Assembly: GCF_019805165.1 (NCBI RefSeq)
Contig: NZ_RWIJ01000021.1
Span: 1-64,000 of the forward strand
Direction: 5' to 3'
DNA from: Azospirillum sp. 412522
Lineage (GTDB): Bacteria > Pseudomonadota > Alphaproteobacteria > Azospirillales > Azospirillaceae
Length of the DNA stretch: 64,000 bases
The translations under genes and the position numbers were made by a program. Below the pieces are notes generated by a model. It saw nothing but the letters and a program-made list of their open reading frames with translations, was not told the DNA's origin and made no database searches. Shown here piece by piece: positions 59,619 to 64,000 of this stretch (its first letter is position 1; each line of letters begins with the position of its first letter).

Positions 59619-59691
59619 GTGCATTTCCATTGAGGAGGCGCAGTGGGCCTCGAGAAGGAGGGGGAGTGTTCGCATCACCGGTTTGGAAAGG

Positions 59692-59716
59692 GAGCCGGGC
59701 GATGCACGCCCGGCTC
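59692..59716 (-). terminator. Stem-loop after the old yellow enzyme gene
   Basis: GAGCCGGGCG (59692-59701) pairs perfectly with CGCCCGGCTC (59707-59716) around ATGCA. On the minus strand it is followed by CCCTTTCC, a weak T-rich tract. A further 9-bp inverted repeat CCCGCACTC/GAGTGCGGG lies within 59720-59765. It may end or process the transport-reductase message before the ETF-QO gene. Confidence 0.45.
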
Positions 59717-59812
59717 AAGTCCCGCACTCCGCCAGGAGGAAGAATGCGCAGAGTGCGGGGAGCCGAGGACGATGTCGAAGACGCATACCGAAAAGGGACG
59801 CGGTCTCGACCT

Positions 59813-60958
59813 TCATCTTTTTGATGAAATTCGGGGAACGGACAGCGGCTCCAGCGCGAAGGTGCCCAGCCGCATCCAGGCCGTGTTGTATTGGACCGGC
59901 ACGCGGGCCTCCCCGGTCCGGCCGAGCGCCACCGCCGCACGCAACGGCCAATAGGGATCCCGAAGCATTTCGCGGCCGAGATAGACCAGATCGGCCCGTC
60001 CCTCCCGGATGATGCCGTCGGCTTGCGCTGGCTCCAGGATCATCCCGACCGCCGCCACCGGAATTCCGGCGCCGCTGCGGACCGCCTCGGCACCCGGAAC
60101 CTGGTAACCGGGACCGAAGGGGATGGTGGGACGCGGGATGTTCCCCCCGGACGACACGTCGATCAGATCGACCCCGTCCTCCTTGAGCCAGCGGGCAAGC
60201 TGCACCGTGTCCGCGGTGGTCCATCCGCCATCGGCCCAGTCGGTGTGGGACAGCCGGAAGGACAGCACCTTGCCGGCCGGCCAGACGGAGCGTACCGCCT
60301 GCGCCACCTCGCGGGTGATGCGGCACCGGTTTTCCAGAGTGCCGCCGTAGTCGTCCCCGCGCCGGTTGGACAGCGGTGAATTGAACGAGTGAAGCAGATA
60401 GCCGTGGGCCGCATGAACCTCCAGCCAGTCGTAGCCGGCCGCGTCTGCCCTCCGGGCCGCGGCGGCGAACGCCTCCACGACCCGCCGGATCTCTTCGCCG
60501 GTCATCTCGCGCGGGGCGGCATAGCCGTCGTCGAACGCCAGCGGGCTGGCGCCGTCCAGCGGCCACGCCCCCTCCTCCTCCGTAAGGGGGCGGCCCTGCT
60601 GTTCGCGCGGGTCGAGTTCCCAGGGCGGGAGCCGGGCGGCCTTGCGTCCGGCATGGGCGATCTGGATCCCGGCGGCGGCGCCCTGGCTTTTCAGGAAGCG
60701 GACGAGGCGGGCATGTCCCTCGACATGCCCGTCGCGCCAGAGTCCCAGGTCGGACGGGGTGATGCGTCCCTCCGGCAGCACCGCGGTTCCCTCCGTCAGC
60801 ACCAGTCCGGCGCCGCCCGCAGCGCGGGAGCCGAGATGAACGAGGTGCCAGTCGTTCACCTCTCCATCGACGGAGCTGTACTGGCACATCGGCGAAACGC
60901 CGATGCGGTTGCGCAACGTGACGCCGCGAAGGGTGATCGGGTCGAAAAGGCTGGGCAT
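59813..60958 (-). CDS. Old yellow enzyme-family NADPH:flavin oxidoreductase (YqjM type)
   Basis: 381 residues from the ATG at 60958 (GAGG 7 bases upstream). SLFDPITLRGVTLRNRIGVS then PMCQYSS contains the Cys that tunes FMN in YqjM-type enzymes; HLGSRAAGGAGLVLTEGTAV, IQIAHAGRKA and YDWLEVHAAHGYLLHSFNSP (active-site His pair) follow; QYNTAWMR ends with the trans-acting Arg. It reduces the C=C bond of an unsaturated carbonyl compound. In this module it may reduce an unsaturated acid before CoA activation. Confidence 0.94.
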   Translation of the reverse strand: MPSLFDPITLRGVTLRNRIGVSPMCQYSSVDGEVNDWHLVHLGSRAAGGAGLVLTEGTAVLPEGRITPSDLGLWRDGHVEGHARLVRFLKSQGAAAGIQIAHAGRKAARLPPWELDPREQQGRPLTEEEGAWPLDGASPLAFDDGYAAPREMTGEEIRRVVEAFAAAARRADAAGYDWLEVHAAHGYLLHSFNSPLSNRRGDDYGGTLENRCRITREVAQAVRSVWPAGKVLSFRLSHTDWADGGWTTADTVQLARWLKEDGVDLIDVSSGGNIPRPTIPFGPGYQVPGAEAVRSGAGIPVAAVGMILEPAQADGIIREGRADLVYLGREMLRDPYWPLRAAVALGRTGEARVPVQYNTAWMRLGTFALEPLSVPRISSKR

Positions 60959-61008
60959 GTGAAATCCTCGAAGAGCTCGGGCCGGGTCCTGCATGTCCCG
61001 CCGCCCTG

Positions 61009-61377
61009 CTATTTCCGGTAATATTGCCATTCGAGCATCAGGCATCCCCGATGGGATGCGTAAGGGCCGTGCGGCGTGCCCGGCGGCCGGCAGGAATAGG
61101 CGGGCGCCTGGATGCCGGACAGGCCGGTCCCACCCTCGAACTGCATGTCTCCCTCCAGCAGGTAGACCTCCTCCCAGTAGTCGTGCACCAGGGTGGCGGA
61201 CGTGGCGAACCCCGGCGCGAAGCGGACGATCCGGGTGCGGGCACCGGTCTTCGCCGTCTCGTCGAGGTCGTCGGAGAGGAGTTTCACCTGCAACTCGGCC
61301 GGATAGCCCTTCAGCGGCTCCCAGCCTTCGGACAGGTCGAGCGCGGCCAGGTCGATTGGGCGGCGCGGAGTGTTCAT
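61009..61377 (-). CDS. Small cupin-domain protein
   Basis: 122 residues from the ATG at 61377 (CCGGAG about 9 bases upstream). One cupin (about 45-115) with the metal-type block VHDYWEEVYLLEGDMQFEGG and PPGTPHGPYASHRG. Such ChrR-like cupins are small enzymes or sensors whose function is rarely known. It lies between the Liv transporter and the old yellow enzyme gene, 50 bases before the latter, so it is likely part of the same pathway. Confidence 0.85.
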   Translation of the reverse strand: MNTPRRPIDLAALDLSEGWEPLKGYPAELQVKLLSDDLDETAKTGARTRIVRFAPGFATSATLVHDYWEEVYLLEGDMQFEGGTGLSGIQAPAYSCRPPGTPHGPYASHRGCLMLEWQYYRK

Positions 61378-61599
61378 GCTGCTGATCTCCGGAAAGCGAT
61401 GTGCGCCGCTGCGCAAGGCCGGTTGCGTTTGGCCTGCCGGGCGACGAGGGTCGCGGAGGGCAGCATTCCATCTTCGCCGCACCGAAGGAAGAGCCGGTGC
61501 CCGGCCGCTCCGGCCCCATAGGAAGCGGCTATCCCGGACATAGCCACCCCGGACATAACCGATAGCCACGCGGGCCGGGCCGGCCGCACTGGCGATGTC

Positions 61600-62325
61600 T
61601 CATGCCGCGGCTTCGCCGACGCTCAGATAGCGGTTGCGCAGGGCCTCGTCCTCAAGCAGGGCCGTTCCCCTGCCCTCCCACGCCACGGCCCCTTTCTCGA
61701 TGATGTACTGCCGGTCGACCACCTTGCAGACCGCCTCGATCTCCTTGTCGACGACGATCATCGACATGCCGTCGGAACGGAGCATGGCGAGGTTGGCCCA
61801 TATTTCCTCGCGGATCAGCGGGGCCAGCCCCTCCGTCGCCTCGTCGAGGATCAGCAGCGACGGGTTGGTGACCAGCGCCCGTCCGATCGCCAGCATCTGC
61901 TGCTCGCCGCCGGACAACAGGTTGCCCGGATTCCCCAGCCGCTCGCGCAGGCGCGGGAAGACCTCCAGCACCCGATCGTAGGACCAGTTGCTCCCGGCGT
62001 TCCGCCCGGGCGCCGGACGAGCCGCCATCAGCAGGTTCTCCCGCACGGTCAGGTTGGGAAAAATCCGGCGCCCCTCGGGAACCAGACCGATGCCGCGCCG
62101 GGCGATCCGGTGGACCGGCATCGCGTCGATCCGCGCCCCGTCGAAGGCGATGGTTCCGCCGCGCGGCGGGCAGATGCCCATGATCGTGTTGATCGTGGTC
62201 GTCTTTCCCATCCCGTTGCGGCCGACGAGCGCGACCGCCTCCCCCTTCGCCAGCCGGAGGGAGAGTCCGTGCAGGATCCGGACGGCGCCGTAGCCCGCCT
62301 GGACGTTCGACAATTCGAGAAGCAT
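61600..62325 (-). CDS. livF: Branched-chain amino acid-type ABC transporter ATPase (LivF)
   Basis: 241 residues. Walker A VGRNGMGKTTTINTIMG, signature LLSGGEQQMLAIGRALVTNP, Walker B LLILDEATEGLAPLI, H-loop position replaced within MIVVDKEIEA, all typical of LivF. AAGGGGG precedes the ATG, directly next to the hairpin element at 62336. It drives uptake of an amino acid, or an aromatic or dicarboxylic acid, with the LivG and LivM proteins encoded upstream. Confidence 0.94.
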   Translation of the reverse strand: MLLELSNVQAGYGAVRILHGLSLRLAKGEAVALVGRNGMGKTTTINTIMGICPPRGGTIAFDGARIDAMPVHRIARRGIGLVPEGRRIFPNLTVRENLLMAARPAPGRNAGSNWSYDRVLEVFPRLRERLGNPGNLLSGGEQQMLAIGRALVTNPSLLILDEATEGLAPLIREEIWANLAMLRSDGMSMIVVDKEIEAVCKVVDRQYIIEKGAVAWEGRGTALLEDEALRNRYLSVGEAAA

Positions 62326-62335
62326 GCCGCCCCCT

Positions 62336-62417
62336 TGGAGTCCATCGGATGCTCACTGAAGCATCCGATGGACTCCAGTCGTTTGATTTTCCGTGCAATT
62401 CACGCTTCGGACGATTC
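62336..62417. repeat. Hairpin-plus-tail element, copy B, between livG and livF
   Basis: A perfect 18-bp inverted repeat (62336-62353 with 62360-62377, loop CACTGA) is followed 20 bases later by ATTCACGCTTC (62398-62408) and CGATTC (62412-62417). The tail words, their order and spacing match copy A at 21904-21986, while the stem sequence differs. It fills most of the 111-base livG-livF gap and abuts the livF ribosome-binding site. Confidence 0.6.
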
Positions 62418-62436
62418 CGTCCGAACCGATCGCACT

Positions 62437-63186
62437 CTAATGCTGATGACCGAGATAGGCGGCCTGGACCGCCGGGTCGGCGCTGATCTCGGCCGGTGTG
62501 CCGGTGGCGATCACGCTGCCGCGCACCAGAACGCTCACCCGGTCGGCCAGGGAGAACACCGCGTCCATGTCGTGCTCCACCATGACGATGGTGTAGCGGC
62601 CCTTGAGCGATTTCAGCAGCTGCACCAGCCGCTGGCTCTCGTCGCGTCCCATGCCGGCCATCGGCTCGTCGAGCAGGAGCAGCTTCGGCTCCATCGCCAG
62701 CGCGATGGCGATCTCCAGCTGGCGGCGGTCGCCGTGCGACAGGTGGGCCGCCATGGTCTGCGCCCGGCCGCCCAGGTTGACCAGCCGCAGGCACTCCATC
62801 GCCGGTTCCTGCAGTCTGCGGTCGTCGTCGGCCCGCTTCCAGAAGCGGAAGCTGTGCCCCTGCCGTGCCTGGACCGCCAGCGCCACGTTCTGCAGCGCGG
62901 TGAAGCCGGCGACGATCGAGGTGATCTGGAACGACCGCGCGACCCCCAGCAAGGCCCGGCGATGCACCGGTTCCCGCGTGATCTCCACCCCGTCGAACCG
63001 GATGGTGCCGGCGTCGGGAAGGATGCCGCCGTGCAGCTGGTTGATGAAGGTCGTCTTGCCTGCCCCGTTCGGACCGATCAGGGCATGCGTTTCATGCCGG
63101 CGGATGTCGAGCGACAGGTCGCGGGTCACTTGCAGCCCGCCGAACCGCTTGCCCAGCCCGACGACCTGCAGAATGGATTCAGTCAT
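62437..63186 (-). CDS. livG: Branched-chain amino acid-type ABC transporter ATPase (LivG)
   Basis: 249 residues from the ATG at 63186, overlapping livM by 8 bases. Walker A IGPNGAGKTTFINQLHG, LivG-specific GVARSFQITSIV, signature HLSHGDRRQLEIAIALAMEP (the usual LSYGEQR.LE), Walker B LLLLDEPMAGMGRDE and VEHDMDAVF. It pairs with LivF to power the permease. Confidence 0.95.
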   Translation of the reverse strand: MTESILQVVGLGKRFGGLQVTRDLSLDIRRHETHALIGPNGAGKTTFINQLHGGILPDAGTIRFDGVEITREPVHRRALLGVARSFQITSIVAGFTALQNVALAVQARQGHSFRFWKRADDDRRLQEPAMECLRLVNLGGRAQTMAAHLSHGDRRQLEIAIALAMEPKLLLLDEPMAGMGRDESQRLVQLLKSLKGRYTIVMVEHDMDAVFSLADRVSVLVRGSVIATGTPAEISADPAVQAAYLGHQH

Positions 63187-64000
63187 GGCCGCGCCCTCCA
63201 TCGCCGCTGCGCAGGGCGCCGATCAGGTTGGCGAGACCGTCGCGCAGGAACAGGACCAGCAGGATGATGATGATGCCGAAGGGAAGCTGCCAATGGATGG
63301 TCAGCGCCGACAGGAGCAGTTCCAGCAGCAGGAACACCACGGCCCCCAGCGCCGGGCCCCAGACCGTCGCCATGCCGCCCAGCACGACCATGACGATCAG
63401 GTCGCCGGATCGCACCCAGGACATCTCGGCCGGGCTGATGAAGGTCTGCGACACGACCAGCAGGGCTCCCGCCAGTCCGGCGACCGCCCCGGCGATGACG
63501 AAGACCGCCAGACGATAGCTCAGCGGCGCGATGCCGACCGAGGACACGCGCCGGTCGTTGCCGGCGGCGGCCCGGATCACCATGCCGAAGCGGCTGTCGA
63601 CGAGCCGCGTCCCCGCCACCAGCACGGCGAGCAGCACCGCCAGGCACAGGTAGAAGATCGTGGTCCGCCCGCCGAGCGCCATGCCGGCGAGGTCGAGCGG
63701 CGCGAAGACCTGCAACCCCTCCTCGCCGCCGTACCGCTCCAGCGCGACGAAGAAGTAGAAGAACATCTGGTTGAAGGCGAGCGTGATCATGATGAAGTAC
63801 GCGCCGGTCGTCCGCAGGGCGATCAGCCCGAAGACCGCGGCGGCCAGCCCGCTTCCCAGGACCGCCGCCGGCACCAGGACCAGCAGCTCGGTCGTGCCGT
63901 GCTCCGCCAGGATCGCCACGGTGTAGCCGCCAAGCCCGAACAGGGCGGCGTGCATCAGGCTGACCAGCCCGGCCACGCCCAGGACGATATTGAGCGAAAC
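63179..64000 (-). CDS. livM: Branched-chain amino acid-type ABC permease (LivM), cut by window edge
   Basis: 274 codons of the C-terminal part are present; the frame is open to base 64000. VSLMHAALFGLGGYTVAIL, YFIMITLAFNQMFFYFFVAL, GGMATVWGPALGAVVFLLLE and LFLRDGLANLIGAL are LivM family segments. The membrane permease works with LivG and LivF. The start, and probably livH and the binding-protein gene, lie right of the window. Confidence 0.93.
   Translation of the reverse strand, partial: VSLNIVLGVAGLVSLMHAALFGLGGYTVAILAEHGTTELLVLVPAAVLGSGLAAAVFGLIALRTTGAYFIMITLAFNQMFFYFFVALERYGGEEGLQVFAPLDLAGMALGGRTTIFYLCLAVLLAVLVAGTRLVDSRFGMVIRAAAGNDRRVSSVGIAPLSYRLAVFVIAGAVAGLAGALLVVSQTFISPAEMSWVRSGDLIVMVVLGGMATVWGPALGAVVFLLLELLLSALTIHWQLPFGIIIILLVLFLRDGLANLIGALRSGDGGRGHD

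Overview
The window is 64 kb of very G+C-rich DNA from a bacterium whose gene content and style (MaoC-phosphate acetyltransferase fusion, HWE-type kinase relay, FixJ-like regulator, TRAP and Liv transporters, many catabolic islands) suggest an alphaproteobacterium of the Azospirillum/Rhodospirillales type. That assignment is inferred from families and base composition; no rRNA or other marker gene lies in the window. I see no tRNA, rRNA or CRISPR array.

Layout. 0-6.7 kb is central carbon metabolism: the end of enolase, a MaoC-Pta fusion plus acetate kinase, a DMT exporter, an odd phosphoglycerate kinase C-domain protein, and GAPDH with a small companion ORF and a good terminator. 6.7-21.5 kb is a mixed housekeeping and periplasmic region: a FUSC exporter; a three-subunit FAD/cytochrome c membrane dehydrogenase operon; a caspase-like protein; a divergent LysR/SDR pair; a DUF6152/membrane-protein pair; a periplasmic asparaginase; a histidine phosphatase with an in-frame 15-bp repeat; a lipoprotein; and a chemoreceptor.

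22.0-30.45 kb is a visibly A+T-richer acquired island. It opens with broken IS elements (IS701-, IS256-, IS3- and IS110-like). It carries a TetR regulator, a decarboxylase-type amidohydrolase, a cyclase-family hydrolase, a BKACE beta-keto acid cleavage enzyme, an MFS transporter and an aldehyde dehydrogenase. I cannot assign the pathway to a known substrate. It is the best candidate for an undescribed system here, and two matching palindromes suggest TetR control.

30.46-37.7 kb encodes a translationally coupled three-protein signalling operon: a 1691-residue pseudokinase/AAA/GAF/HWE kinase, a REC-PAS-histidine kinase and a FixJ-type regulator. 37.8-45 kb holds an AraC regulator, an esterase, an XRE-cupin regulator, an HPF-like protein, a YeiH-type permease, a RecD-like helicase and an MBL hydrolase. 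45.1-52.8 kb is a quinate/shikimate catabolic unit: QuiC-type 3-dehydroshikimate dehydratase, type II dehydroquinase, a quinate/shikimate dehydrogenase, a TRAP transporter and a TetR regulator. Three related operator-like sites lie before quiC, between quiC and aroQ, and before tetR.

53.1-64 kb is a minus-strand catabolic module: LivMGF transport, cupin, old yellow enzyme, ETF-ubiquinone oxidoreductase, acyl-CoA dehydrogenase, hot-dog hydratase, CitE-like lyase and EtfBA. It forms a complete route from an imported acid, through an acyl-CoA dehydrogenation, hydration and lyase sequence, with its own electron path to quinone. Only the CoA-activating enzyme is not seen.
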